This document shows positions 16,859-25,247 of a DNA stretch of 64,000 nt, one piece after another. The stretch is from NCBI GenBank assembly GCA_002353485.1, contig DEJS01000011.1, positions 1 through 64,000 on the forward strand. The letters are read 5' to 3'. Numbering within the stretch: the stretch's first letter is position 1; each line of letters opens with the position of its first letter. Both the position numbers and the translations under genes were made by a program. The notes beneath the pieces are model-generated. The model was not told the origin of the DNA. It saw only the letters and a program-made list of their open reading frames with translations, and did not search any database. Source of the DNA: Prevotella sp. UBA2742 (lineage in GTDB: Bacteria > Bacteroidota > Bacteroidia > Bacteroidales > Bacteroidaceae).

Positions 16859-18639
16859 CCATCATCCAGATTAGCGAGGAAGGCAAACATATTGCCCGTC
16901 TGCTACTAAGCCAGTTGTGTTCACAGGATAAGAAGGCAGAAATTATCACTCGCCAGCATGTAGGCAAACGCTGGCACGACTTCGATGCCTTCGTATTCAT
17001 CGGTGCCATGGGCATCTGCGTGCGTACCATCGCCCCGTATATTAAGGACAAGCACTACGACCCTGCCGTCGTTTGCATTGACAGTATGGGAAAGAACGTT
17101 GTCTCCGTCCTCTCCGGCCATATCGGCGGTGCGAACGAACTAACGCGTGACATCGCCAATATTCTGGGCGCCCATGAGGTCATCACCACCCTGAGTGACA
17201 ACGCAGGACTTTGGGCACTCGATACGCTGGGTAAACGCTTCGGCTGGTCGGTAGCCAGCAACGTCGACGACATGAACGACTGCATCTTTGCCTTCGTCAA
17301 CAAGAAGCCGACGGCCCTGCTGCTGGAAGTGCGCGACGAGGGCACTGACTACCTGGAGGCCACCCTTCCGGACCACGTCACCGTCATCGACGACATCCGG
17401 GAGGCCGACCCGCGGAAATACCGGCTGGTCATCATCGTCTCTCCCTTCGACCGCAGTGTCCCCTACGGCATGTTGAAACTCCACTTCGTCCCCATGGTGG
17501 GCACCATCGGCTTCGGACTGGCCCATCACCCTGACGACTTCGAGGACATCTACGACGAAATAGACAAAGCCTTTGTCCGGCGCGGCGTGCTGCCCTGCGC
17601 CCACCACTACTGCACCATCGACGTCAAGGAGGACGAGGAATTCTGCAAGATGCTGGTCGACGAGTACGACAAGAAGTTAGAGTTCTTCACGGCCGAACAA
17701 CTGGCGGCCGTCGACGTGCCGAACCCCAGCGACACCGTAGCCAGGCACGTCGGCACGCCCAGCGTCTGCGAAGCCGCTGCCATACTGGGGTCACATCACG
17801 GCAAGCTGATTGTGCCCAAGGTGAAAGGCCGCAACTGGACAGCGGCGCTGGCCATAGACCACAGCTACCTGCGTCAGCCCGAAGGCCACGTCGAGATAGT
17901 GGGTGCGGGTCCTGGCGACCCAGAGCTTGTCAGTGTCCGCGGGCGCCGGCTGCTGGAGCAGGCCGACCTGATACTGTATGCCGGTTCGCTGGTGCCGCGC
18001 CAGCTGACCGACTGCCACAAGGCAGGCGCCGTGGTACGCTCGTCGGCCGACATGTCGCTGGAAGAGCAGTGCCAGCTGATGCTGCAGCATTACCGGCAGG
18101 GACACCTGATAGTACGTCTGCACACGGGCGACCCGTGCATCTTCGGTGCCGTTCAGGAGCAGATGGCATTCTTCGACCGCGAGGGCATGTCGTACCACAT
18201 CACGCCTGGCATATCGTCGTTTCTAGCCGCTGCCGCCGAGCTGCGCTCCCAGTTCACCATTCCCGGGCGCACGCAGACCATCATCCTTACGCGCGGCGAA
18301 GGCCGTACGCCCATGCCCGAAAGGGAACAGCTTCGCCTGCTGGCTCGCAGTCAAAGCACAATGTGCATCTTCCTCTCGGCCAGCATCGTCGACGACGTGC
18401 AGCGCCAGCTGCTCACGGAATATGCCGAGGATACGCCCGTGGCTGTGTGCTACCACCTGACGTGGCCCGACCAACGGCTGTACCGCGGCGTGCTGAAGGA
18501 CCTGGCACGGCTGGTACACGAGCACGGGCTGACGCTAACGACGATGATTGTCGTGGGCGAGGCCATAGACAACCGCGAGGGACTCAGTGAACTTTACAAC
18601 AAACACTTCGGCCACCTCTACAGGGAGGCCACTGAATAA
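16846..18639 (+). CDS. cbiG-cbiF: Fused CbiG (cobalt-precorrin-5A hydrolase) and CbiF (precorrin-4 C11-methyltransferase)
   Basis: 597 residues. Residues 1 to about 335 are CbiG: AFVFIGAMGICVRTIAPY, VLSGHIGGANELTRDIA and TLSDNAGLWALDTLG, with a C-terminal CbiG domain ending near HHGKLIVPKVKG. Residues from about 342 are CbiF/CobM: VEIVGAGPGDPELVSVRG, LILYAGSLVP, RLHTGDPCIFGAVQEQ and TPGISSFLAAAA. CbiF methylates C11 and CbiG then opens the delta-lactone and releases acetaldehyde, a pair of consecutive reactions in the anaerobic cobalamin pathway. That points to early cobalt insertion and an oxygen-independent route. The start is inside the cbiET 3' end. Confidence 0.93.
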   Translation: MQKIAIIQISEEGKHIARLLLSQLCSQDKKAEIITRQHVGKRWHDFDAFVFIGAMGICVRTIAPYIKDKHYDPAVVCIDSMGKNVVSVLSGHIGGANELTRDIANILGAHEVITTLSDNAGLWALDTLGKRFGWSVASNVDDMNDCIFAFVNKKPTALLLEVRDEGTDYLEATLPDHVTVIDDIREADPRKYRLVIIVSPFDRSVPYGMLKLHFVPMVGTIGFGLAHHPDDFEDIYDEIDKAFVRRGVLPCAHHYCTIDVKEDEEFCKMLVDEYDKKLEFFTAEQLAAVDVPNPSDTVARHVGTPSVCEAAAILGSHHGKLIVPKVKGRNWTAALAIDHSYLRQPEGHVEIVGAGPGDPELVSVRGRRLLEQADLILYAGSLVPRQLTDCHKAGAVVRSSADMSLEEQCQLMLQHYRQGHLIVRLHTGDPCIFGAVQEQMAFFDREGMSYHITPGISSFLAAAAELRSQFTIPGRTQTIILTRGEGRTPMPEREQLRLLARSQSTMCIFLSASIVDDVQRQLLTEYAEDTPVAVCYHLTWPDQRLYRGVLKDLARLVHEHGLTLTTMIVVGEAIDNREGLSELYNKHFGHLYREATE

Positions 18640-18652
18640 AACCAACATAGTT

Positions 18653-19090
18653 ATGGAAGACTTGAAACTGATTGGCAGCCTGCTACCACGCGACTACATG
18701 GTGTGCTTCGCCACACAGTGTCCGCAAAACCACGACTGCATGCGCTACTTGGCAGCGCAGTTTATCCCTGCCGACGTGGAGAAAGGTGTCTGCGTCTACC
18801 CCACGGCATGCCGTGACGGCCACTGCCGCTACTACAGCCAGATACGGCGGGTACGTGCGGCAAAGGGCTTCGGTGACATCTTTGCCGACGTAAAGCGCAA
18901 GGACTACATGCCCATGATGGCCGAGTTTAAGCGCCACATAGGCAGCGGCGGCACCTACTATCGCTATAAGAACGGCCAGCTGCTGCTCATGCCCGAGCAG
19001 CAAGAATGGATACGACAGCTGTTCAAACGATACGGATACAGCGAGGACGTAAAGTTCGGCTGCTACGTAGAAACCTATGACTTCCGATGA
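18653..19090 (+). CDS. DUF6078 family protein, Cys-rich, unknown function
   Basis: 145 residues from the ATG at 18653 (14 bp after cbiGF); an in-frame ATG at 18587 would overlap cbiGF and adds a low-complexity N-terminus. The order of features fits DUF6078: CFATQCPQNHDCMRYLAAQ, a second Cys set CVYPTACRDGHCRYY, a central basic helix, GGTYYRYKNGQLLLMPEQQ and a C-terminal FGCYVETYDF. Six closely grouped cysteines suggest metal binding, but no standard zinc-finger spacing is obvious. The family occurs in Bacteroidales and has no known function to my knowledge. Its place inside the cobalamin operon, just before a repeat array, may mean a link to corrinoid metabolism or simple hitch-hiking. Confidence 0.75.
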   Translation: MEDLKLIGSLLPRDYMVCFATQCPQNHDCMRYLAAQFIPADVEKGVCVYPTACRDGHCRYYSQIRRVRAAKGFGDIFADVKRKDYMPMMAEFKRHIGSGGTYYRYKNGQLLLMPEQQEWIRQLFKRYGYSEDVKFGCYVETYDFR

Positions 19091-19111
19091 ACGGAATAGC
19101 GCCATCAATCG

Positions 19112-19216
19112 TTACCAACCATTGGTAAGCATATTACCAACCATTGGTAAGCGTGTTACCAACCATTGGTAACTGTGTTACCAGCCATTGGTAAGCGTGT
19201 TACCAGCCGTTGGTTG
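19112..19216. repeat. Five tandem 22-bp palindromic repeats
   Basis: Units start at 19112, 19134, 19156, 19178 and 19200. Each holds TTACCAA-CCA-TTGGTAA (arms of 7 bp, 3-bp loop; last two units TTACCAG), joined by a GCGTG-type linker of 5 bp. The spacing of 22 bp is about two helical turns, so all palindromes face the same side of the DNA. The array ends 32 bp before the cobK-cbiD start at 19248. It could be an operator array or a series of RNA hairpins between genes. Confidence 0.9.
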
Positions 19217-19247
19217 CAGCGCAGGCAATAATCAAACGACATACAGG

Positions 19248-20978
19248 ATGATACTGATTCTTGGAGGAACAACAGAAGGACGCAAGGCAGTGGACGTGCT
19301 GGAGGAGGCCGGCAAGCCGTTCTACTACTCGACGAAGACCGGCGAGCAGACCGTAGCCCTGCACCACGGTCGGCGCACCGACGGCGCCATGGACACGGAG
19401 CTGATGACCCGCTTCTGCCGCGAGCACGGCATACGCCTGCTGGTAGATGCCGCCCACCCCTTTGCCCGCGTGCTTCACCAGACAGTGGCCGACGTAGCCC
19501 GGCGCCTGGAGCTGCCGTTGGTGCGCTACGAACGCATCTACCCCGAGCGGTCGGACGCACTGACGTGGATAGACGACTACCGTGAGGTGCCCACCGACAT
19601 ACGCACGCTGCTGGCCACGACGGGTGTACAGAGCATCAGCCGGCTCAGGTGGCTCGAAGGTCACGGCGTCAGCGTCATCTACCGCATACTGCCCCGACAG
19701 TCGTCCGTCAGGCTGGCCCTCGAGCAGGGAGTCGGCGAGCAGCAACTGTGCTACTACCGCGACGACGACGACAGCCTGCCCGACGCCGACGCCATACTGC
19801 TGAAAGAGAGCGGACTGAGCGGCGGCTTCCAGTCGAAGGTAGACGCTGCGCTGGCCCGCGGCATGCGCGTCATCGTGCTGCGGCGGCCGCCCCTGCCCTG
19901 GCAGCACGTCAGCCGGCAGGCCCACTGCAACGGGCCCTACGGACTGCGCCGCGCCGTAGAACGGCTGCTGCCCGACTACTTTGCGTTGCACAGCGGACTG
20001 ACCACCGGCACCTGCGCCACGGCAGCAGCCATAGCAGCCACCCGGCGACTGACCACCGGGCAGGAGCCCGCCGAGGTCAGCGTCACCCTGCCCGACGGCG
20101 AAAGCATAGCCGTCGCGGTAGGCTACGGCGACGGCTATGCCTACTGCACAAAGGAGGCCGGCGACGACCCCGACGTGACCGACGGGCTGGAGATACGGGC
20201 CACGGTCACGCCGTCAGACCATTTCAGCATCGACGGCGGCCAGGGCGTGGGCCGCTTCACGCTGCCCGGCTTCGACTACGCGCCCGGCGAGGCCGCCATC
20301 AACCGCGGACCACGCCAGATGATGCGTACCAACATACACCACCCGGTGCACATCACCATCAGCGTGCCCCGCGGAGAGGAGACGGCACAGCGCACCTTCA
20401 ACCCGCGGCTGGGAATCGTGGGCGGCATCAGCATCATCGGCGTCTCGGGCATCGTCATGCCCTTCTCAGAAGAGGCTTTCGTGGCCAGCATCCGCCGATG
20501 CATGCAGGTGGCACGGGCCAGCGGCGCCGACCGCGTGGTGCTGAACAGCGGAGCCAAGAGCGAACGCTACGTACGACAGCACTACCCACAGTTGCCCCCG
20601 CAGGCCTTCGTAGAGTATGGCAACTACATAGGCGCCACACTCGCCATGGCCAGCGAACTGGACTTCCGGCACGTCACACTGGGTGTCATGCTGGGCAAGG
20701 CCGTCAAGCTGGCCGAAGGACAGCTTGACACCCACAGCCGCCGAAGCACCATGAACAAGGACTTCGTCCGCCAGATGCTGGACGAAGCCCGTTGCACTGC
20801 CGACCTCAGCCGGCTGACCCTGGCCAGAGAGCTGTGGGACATAATACCCAAAGAAAAGACAGACGACTTCTGCCGCGTCGTGCTGCACCACTGCCGGCAG
20901 CACTGCCAGCCGCTGGTACCTCAGGCCGAGCTTACTCTGCTTCTGATTGCCGACGACGGAACAATACACTCGCTATGA
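19248..20978 (+). CDS. cobK-cbiD: Fused precorrin-6A reductase (CobK/CbiJ) and CbiD methyltransferase
   Basis: 576 residues from the ATG at 19248 (ILILGGTTEGRKAVDVLEEA follows it directly). An ATG upstream at 19188 would start inside the repeat array and is less likely. Residues 1 to about 235 are CobK/CbiJ, an NAD(P)H-dependent precorrin-6A reductase with DAAHPFARVLHQ and YERIYPE. From about 249, SGLTTGTCATAAAIAATR, TLPDGESIAV, AGDDPDVTDG, INRGPRQMM and GKAVKLAEGQLDTHS mark CbiD, which methylates C1 of cobalt-precorrin-5B. The last 47 bp overlap the 3' end of btuC on the other strand. Confidence 0.92.
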   Translation: MILILGGTTEGRKAVDVLEEAGKPFYYSTKTGEQTVALHHGRRTDGAMDTELMTRFCREHGIRLLVDAAHPFARVLHQTVADVARRLELPLVRYERIYPERSDALTWIDDYREVPTDIRTLLATTGVQSISRLRWLEGHGVSVIYRILPRQSSVRLALEQGVGEQQLCYYRDDDDSLPDADAILLKESGLSGGFQSKVDAALARGMRVIVLRRPPLPWQHVSRQAHCNGPYGLRRAVERLLPDYFALHSGLTTGTCATAAAIAATRRLTTGQEPAEVSVTLPDGESIAVAVGYGDGYAYCTKEAGDDPDVTDGLEIRATVTPSDHFSIDGGQGVGRFTLPGFDYAPGEAAINRGPRQMMRTNIHHPVHITISVPRGEETAQRTFNPRLGIVGGISIIGVSGIVMPFSEEAFVASIRRCMQVARASGADRVVLNSGAKSERYVRQHYPQLPPQAFVEYGNYIGATLAMASELDFRHVTLGVMLGKAVKLAEGQLDTHSRRSTMNKDFVRQMLDEARCTADLSRLTLARELWDIIPKEKTDDFCRVVLHHCRQHCQPLVPQAELTLLLIADDGTIHSL

Positions 20979-21963
20979 CCGGTGCACCCACCAGCGCCGT
21001 CACCGAATTGACGGGCAGCACACCCTCGAAACCCGGCATACGCGCTATGAAGTTGCACACCAGGGCCAGCAACGCACCGCACAATGCCGTGGCAGGCATC
21101 AGCTGACGGTGGTCGCTGCTGCGGCAGACGGCCCGCGCCAGATGAGGCACTGCCAGACCTATGAACATGATGGGACCGCAGTAAGCCGTCACGATGGCCA
21201 CCAGCACACCTGAGCACACAATGATAAGCATGCGCGCACGCTGCACCGGAAGCCCAAGGTTGGCAGCATAACGATCGCCCAGCAGCAACATATTCATAGG
21301 TTTCACCAGCAACATGCTCAGCGGCAACAGCACCGACATCAGCACTACGAAGAGCACCATCTGGTCGCCGCTGACGCGCGAGAACGACCCCAGACCCCAT
21401 ACAACAAAGGCCTTGACGTCCTCCTCGGGCGACAGGAACTTCAGCACACCAATAATGGCCGTGGCCAGATAGCCTATCATAACACCGATGATAAGCAGCG
21501 TGACATTGCCCCTGACACGATGCGACACCCATATTATCAGCAGCAGCACGGCCATCGCACCTACGATGGCCGCCACCGAGATGGCCACATCGCCCAGATA
21601 ACCCAGGCGCGACAAGGCCACCCCGCCCAGCTGCCCCGACAGCAGCACCACAAAGGCCACACCCAGAGCCGACCCATTACTGATGCCCAGCACCGAGGGC
21701 CCCGCCAGCGGATTACGGAACACCGTCTGCATCTGCAGTCCGCTGACGGCCAGCCCGGCACCGGCCACAATGGCCGTCAGCACCTGCGGCAGGCGCGAAC
21801 TCAATATAATGTTAGACCATATCTCCGACCGGCTGCCACGTCCGACGAGGATGCTGCACACCTCCGACACCGGTATGCTGACCGTGCCGATAAGCAGGTT
21901 GACCACCGTCAGCACCATGACAGCCGTCACGAGAACGAGCAACAGAACAAGGAAACGTCTCAT
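20932..21963 (-). CDS. btuC: ABC transporter permease of the BtuC/FecCD family
   Basis: 343 residues with about 9-10 membrane segments. The first follows a short basic N-terminus (MRRFLVLLLVLV). Family markers are FRNPLAGPSVLGISNGSALG, LLLGDRYAANLGLPV (the coupling helix region that meets the ATPase), and CGPIMFIGLAVPHLAR. It would pass corrinoid from the periplasmic binding protein into the cytoplasm. The ATG overlaps the btuF stop by 4 bp (ATGA), so the two are co-translated. No BtuD ATPase gene follows: the gene runs straight into the convergent cobK-cbiD 3' end. Iron-siderophore transport is the alternative substrate, but the neighbours favour B12. Confidence 0.88.
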   Translation of the reverse strand: MRRFLVLLLVLVTAVMVLTVVNLLIGTVSIPVSEVCSILVGRGSRSEIWSNIILSSRLPQVLTAIVAGAGLAVSGLQMQTVFRNPLAGPSVLGISNGSALGVAFVVLLSGQLGGVALSRLGYLGDVAISVAAIVGAMAVLLLIIWVSHRVRGNVTLLIIGVMIGYLATAIIGVLKFLSPEEDVKAFVVWGLGSFSRVSGDQMVLFVVLMSVLLPLSMLLVKPMNMLLLGDRYAANLGLPVQRARMLIIVCSGVLVAIVTAYCGPIMFIGLAVPHLARAVCRSSDHRQLMPATALCGALLALVCNFIARMPGFEGVLPVNSVTALVGAPVIASVLFRRRQSEAE

Positions 21964-23078
21964 GGCAGCAGTCGGTAGAACGTAGGCTGGTAGTCCTTCT
22001 CCACCATGTCGGGATGAAAGATGGCCACAAGGTCCTTCAGCAGCACGTCAGGCATGACAGGCACAAGCTCGTAGTAAGGCGTCGACTTCATGTTACAGTA
22101 TATCACCTTGCGCTCGCGGAAGGCACGGAAAAGCTCGTTGCGCGGCTCCGAGGCCTTCAGCGCCTCATACGAGAACTGGCCCGGATAGGAGTTCAGGATG
22201 CGCCAGTAGTCAGCATCGGCAGCCAGGGCGTACATCTGTTCGAACTCAACGTTCTCGCCCGCAGTCTCCTCGTCGTGAATGACGTAGTCGGCTCCCGCAT
22301 CCTCAAAAATCTGAGCCAAGTAGTTCTTGCCGCCTACGGCATGCCAAGTGCCGTAGTGCATCTCGCCACTGAACACAGTGGGACGGTCGTCGATACCTTC
22401 GAGCCGTTCCTTGAGGTCGTTGTAGCGCTGCTCAATACCGCTGAACAGCTCGTTGGCCTTACGCTCCTTGCCTACGAAGAGGCCTACCAGCTTGATCCAT
22501 TCAGCCTGGCCCAGGGGGTCCAGCTCCTGATAGCCCAGGTGAGGCACCAGCGTAATGCCCGTCTCGCGAATGGCCTCATAGCCGCCACGCTTCGAAGGCG
22601 AGATGAAAATGACGTCGGGCGCTGCAGCCAGCACCAGCTCGGGGTCTACATTGCCCTCCATGCCTATCTTTACACAGCTGCCTTCCTTGACACGCTTCAG
22701 CATGTCCTCGTTGAAGAGGTTCTTCGTACCGGTAATGCCCTTGATGACGTCGTGAGCATCGAGAACGGTGAAGTTTGACAGCTGCAGCGACGTCATCACG
22801 ACAGTCGAGCGGATAGGCACCACCACCTTGGTATACACCGGCGGCACCTTGGTGTCGGCACTGCGCACCAGGGCAAAGCGGTCGGTACGGCCGATGGTAA
22901 CCAGGCGCACGTCGGCAGAGTCGCGTACGTCGAAGCCTTTGGCATACTTGACCTCCACGAAGGCAGAGGTGGTGTCGACAGGGGTGTCGTCGTCGCTGAC
23001 CGGAGCCTGGCGCTGGCCACAGCCGACAAGCACCATAGCAACGATGACGAACAAAGCGAAGAAGGGGTTTCTGTTCAT
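21960..23078 (-). CDS. btuF: Corrinoid-binding lipoprotein of an ABC importer (BtuF-like)
   Basis: 372 residues from the ATG at 23078; an ATG 19 codons upstream would overlap cbiB and spoil the signal peptide. A lipoprotein signal ends at C20 (AMVLVGC). The mature protein is a periplasmic-binding-protein class III fold: VLDAHDVIKGITGTKNLF, PDVIFISPSKRGGYEAI, an inter-domain helix, and NYLAQIFEDAGADYV. It would sit in the inner membrane facing the periplasm and hand the ligand to BtuC. It is located between cbiB (4 bp upstream) and btuC (overlapping), all in one minus-strand operon. Confidence 0.85.
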   Translation of the reverse strand: MNRNPFFALFVIVAMVLVGCGQRQAPVSDDDTPVDTTSAFVEVKYAKGFDVRDSADVRLVTIGRTDRFALVRSADTKVPPVYTKVVVPIRSTVVMTSLQLSNFTVLDAHDVIKGITGTKNLFNEDMLKRVKEGSCVKIGMEGNVDPELVLAAAPDVIFISPSKRGGYEAIRETGITLVPHLGYQELDPLGQAEWIKLVGLFVGKERKANELFSGIEQRYNDLKERLEGIDDRPTVFSGEMHYGTWHAVGGKNYLAQIFEDAGADYVIHDEETAGENVEFEQMYALAADADYWRILNSYPGQFSYEALKASEPRNELFRAFRERKVIYCNMKSTPYYELVPVMPDVLLKDLVAIFHPDMVEKDYQPTFYRLLP

Positions 23079-23082
23079 AAGC

Positions 23083-24030
23083 TTAGAATAAAATGGGAAA
23101 ATGAAATAGGAATAGCGTAAAGCGCACGAGGACAATGAGTAGCACCCACGACACCTCTACGCGCCGGTTAATAGCAATGGCACGATGCACATCGGCAGTG
23201 ACCAGCGGACGGTCGTTGGTGCCGATGTAGGCCTTGTCGAAATACTGGCCAAAGTAATAGTGCGGGCCACCGAAACGACAGTCGAGTATACCGGCCAGGG
23301 CTGCCTCGGGATAACCACTGTTAGGACTGTCCTGCTCCCTGCCATACCACGTAGCGAAAGGAAGCAGGTCGAGCCGCCAGACGACGACAAGCATGAGCAG
23401 CGTGGTAATACGCGCCGGCAGATAGTTGGCCACGTCGTCAATGCGGGCCGCCCAACAGCCGAAGTCGCGGTAGCGATCGGTGCGGTAGCCTATCATCGAG
23501 TCGAGCGTGTTGACCATCTTATACGCCAGCATGCCCGGAACACCGAGCAGCAGATACCAGAAGAGCGGTGCTACGACACCGTCGCTGAGGTTCTCAGCCA
23601 GCGTCTCAAGAGCCGCAGCACGCACCTCCTGCGCTGAGAGCCGGGAGGTATCACGGCCGACAATGCGCGACACCTGTGCCCTACCCTCGTCCAGAGAACG
23701 GTCGACAGCATGGAACACCTCGCGAACCTCGCGGATGAGCGTGGTGCCGGCCAAGCAGTAGAACACCAAGATGGCCCCCACGGCCATATACAGACCGACG
23801 TGGATGCCATAGAGCCACTGCATCAGCACGCAGGTGCCGGCATAGACCGCAGCAATGAGCACAACGGCCGTGACAGCCCCCTTGGCCTTACGCCACCGCC
23901 CACGGTTGAGCCAGCGTTCGAAGGCTGCAATGATACGGCCGAAAAGGACGACGGGATGAGGCAGACGGGACGGGTCGCCAAAAAGGAGGTCGGCCACCCA
24001 GCCAACGAGCAGGATGAGAATGGCCTTCAT
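23083..24030 (-). CDS. cbiB: Adenosylcobinamide-phosphate synthase CbiB/CobD
   Basis: 315 residues from the ATG at 24030. The N-terminal WVADLLFGDPSRLPHPVVLFG is the family signature, and ALETLAENLSDGVVAPLFWYLLLG, YKMVNTLDSMIGYRT, DDVANYLPAR and PNSGYPEAALAGIL are also typical. Four to five membrane segments are evident. It attaches aminopropanol (or its phosphate) to adenosylcobyric acid at the cytoplasmic membrane, a late step of nucleotide loop assembly. The start codon overlaps the stop of the upstream epimerase-like gene, showing they are co-translated. Confidence 0.93.
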   Translation of the reverse strand: MKAILILLVGWVADLLFGDPSRLPHPVVLFGRIIAAFERWLNRGRWRKAKGAVTAVVLIAAVYAGTCVLMQWLYGIHVGLYMAVGAILVFYCLAGTTLIREVREVFHAVDRSLDEGRAQVSRIVGRDTSRLSAQEVRAAALETLAENLSDGVVAPLFWYLLLGVPGMLAYKMVNTLDSMIGYRTDRYRDFGCWAARIDDVANYLPARITTLLMLVVVWRLDLLPFATWYGREQDSPNSGYPEAALAGILDCRFGGPHYYFGQYFDKAYIGTNDRPLVTADVHRAIAINRRVEVSWVLLIVLVRFTLFLFHFPILF

Positions 24031-25088
24031 GCTAAAAGGGTCTGTACGATACGTTCGGCGCTGCGACCGTCCCAACGGTCGGGCAGCGAACCTTGTTTCC
24101 AACGGCCGGCAACGAGGTCGGAAAGAGACTGACGCAACAAGAGGGCGTCTTCGCCCACAAGGACATTGGTGCCCTGACGCACCGTCTCCTGATGCTCGGT
24201 ATAGCTGTTAAGGGTGATACAGGGCACGTTGTTGAAGGTGGCTTCCTCGGCTACATTGCCCGAATCGGTAATGATACCACGGGCATGAGCGGTAAGATAG
24301 CCGAACTCAAGGTAGCTGAGTGAGCTGACAACATGGAACTGACCACCGAAGGACTGTACCTCTTCGAAGGCCTTTCCGCGCAACGGAGCAACGATGGGCA
24401 AACTTCCGGCAGACTCGCTGACCGCCTGAAGCAGCTGAAACAGCTTCTGACGATCGGCCAGCAAAGCCCGTCGATTCAGGGTGAACACCAGGTACTGGCC
24501 GTCCACGACACCGTCCAGACAGGCGGGACGCAGCCAGCGACTGTGGTTCATACGAAGCGTGTCCATGAGGATGTTGCCTACCATATATATCTTGTGCGAC
24601 TCTGCACCTTCGCGCGTGGCTATACTGCTTGCACCGGCACCGGCAGTGAAGAGCAGGTCGCTGAGACCGTCGATGACAAGGCGGTTAATCTCCTTCGGCA
24701 TACGGATGTCAAACGAACGCGTGCCGGCCACAAGGTGTGCCAGCCGCAGACCACGCTTCTTGGTCACTATGGCAGCGGCCATGGTGGAGGCAAGGTCATC
24801 GACGACGATGACGGTATCGGTGGCATGCTGGTCGAGATAGCGCTCAAACTCAGACATCACACGCCCCGTGAGCTCATTAAGGTTATCACTTTCGACACCC
24901 AAGAAGGCATTGGGGCGAGGCATCTGCAGGTCGCTGAACAATGACGGCTCAAGCGTAGGGTCGTCGGCAGGTCCGGCATAGACCAGCTGATAGCTGATAC
25001 CCTCAGTCTGCTGGATGACGCGAATGATGGGCGCCACCTTCACAAAGTTGGGACGGGCACCCGTAAATATGCAAACTTTCTTTTCCAT
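24027..25088 (-). CDS. UDP-GlcNAc 2-epimerase (WecB)-like protein lacking key catalytic residues
   Basis: 353 residues from the ATG at 25088. The GT-B-like fold markers are present: VCIFTGARPNFVKVAPII at the start, GTRSFDIRMPKEINR in the middle, and TDSGNVAEEATFNNVPCITL near the end. Aligned by eye with E. coli WecB, Glu117 (HVEAG) is V120 (HLVAG), Glu131 (PEE) is K132 (PKE), and His213 (GHRRE) is N205 (LNRRA); the Asp of the HGDT motif is kept (V-D-D). Three catalytic groups are therefore lost, so normal epimerisation is doubtful. It is the first gene of the operon with cbiB, btuF and btuC, overlaps cbiB, and has a nearly leaderless promoter. A role in corrinoid metabolism is possible but only inferred. 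A fragment of the gene is found again at 33139-33288. Confidence 0.78.
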   Translation of the reverse strand: MEKKVCIFTGARPNFVKVAPIIRVIQQTEGISYQLVYAGPADDPTLEPSLFSDLQMPRPNAFLGVESDNLNELTGRVMSEFERYLDQHATDTVIVVDDLASTMAAAIVTKKRGLRLAHLVAGTRSFDIRMPKEINRLVIDGLSDLLFTAGAGASSIATREGAESHKIYMVGNILMDTLRMNHSRWLRPACLDGVVDGQYLVFTLNRRALLADRQKLFQLLQAVSESAGSLPIVAPLRGKAFEEVQSFGGQFHVVSSLSYLEFGYLTAHARGIITDSGNVAEEATFNNVPCITLNSYTEHQETVRQGTNVLVGEDALLLRQSLSDLVAGRWKQGSLPDRWDGRSAERIVQTLLA

Positions 25089-25093
25089 GCCTG

Positions 25094-25101
25094 CAAAGAT
25101 A
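25094..25101 (-). promoter_or_regulatory. -7 promoter box of the epimerase-cbiB-btuF-btuC operon, leaderless
   Basis: Read on the minus strand, TATCTTTG is followed by CAGGC and the ATG at 25088, a gap of 5 nt. Transcription would begin at or next to the start codon, so the mRNA is probably leaderless. Confidence 0.65.
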
Positions 25102-25215
25102 CACAATTTCCGCTAATAAACGGCGGGAATGGACAAAAAATTTCAAATCTTGCGCGGAAACGGCACCAGGGAGATACAACGTGCGGGGATTTTGCGTATA
25201 TTCAAAAAAAATGTG

Positions 25216-25223
25216 TATCTTTG
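25216..25223 (+). promoter_or_regulatory. -7 promoter box of the AraC-type regulator gene
   Basis: TATCTTTG, 24 bp before the ATG at 25248. The divergent epimerase operon promoter is about 120 bp away, so the two transcripts start back to back from the 25.1-25.2 kb gap. Confidence 0.7.
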
Positions 25224-25247
25224 CACACATAATTCATAATAAGTATC

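Noticed and set aside
18587..18652. Upstream start for the DUF6078 gene inside cbiGF
   Set aside because: The added 22 residues are low in complexity and unlike the family; the ATG at 18653 has normal spacing after cbiGF.
19112..19216. CRISPR array
   Set aside because: Period of 22 bp with 5-bp constant linkers leaves no room for spacers, and no cas genes are near.
19188..19247. Upstream start for cobK-cbiD inside the palindromic repeats
   Set aside because: The CobK family begins directly with the ILILGGTTEG strand, which matches the ATG at 19248.
24027..25088. A glycan-biosynthesis operon around the epimerase-like gene
   Set aside because: No glycosyltransferase or sugar-nucleotide gene is adjacent; the gene overlaps cbiB and its active-site residues are replaced.
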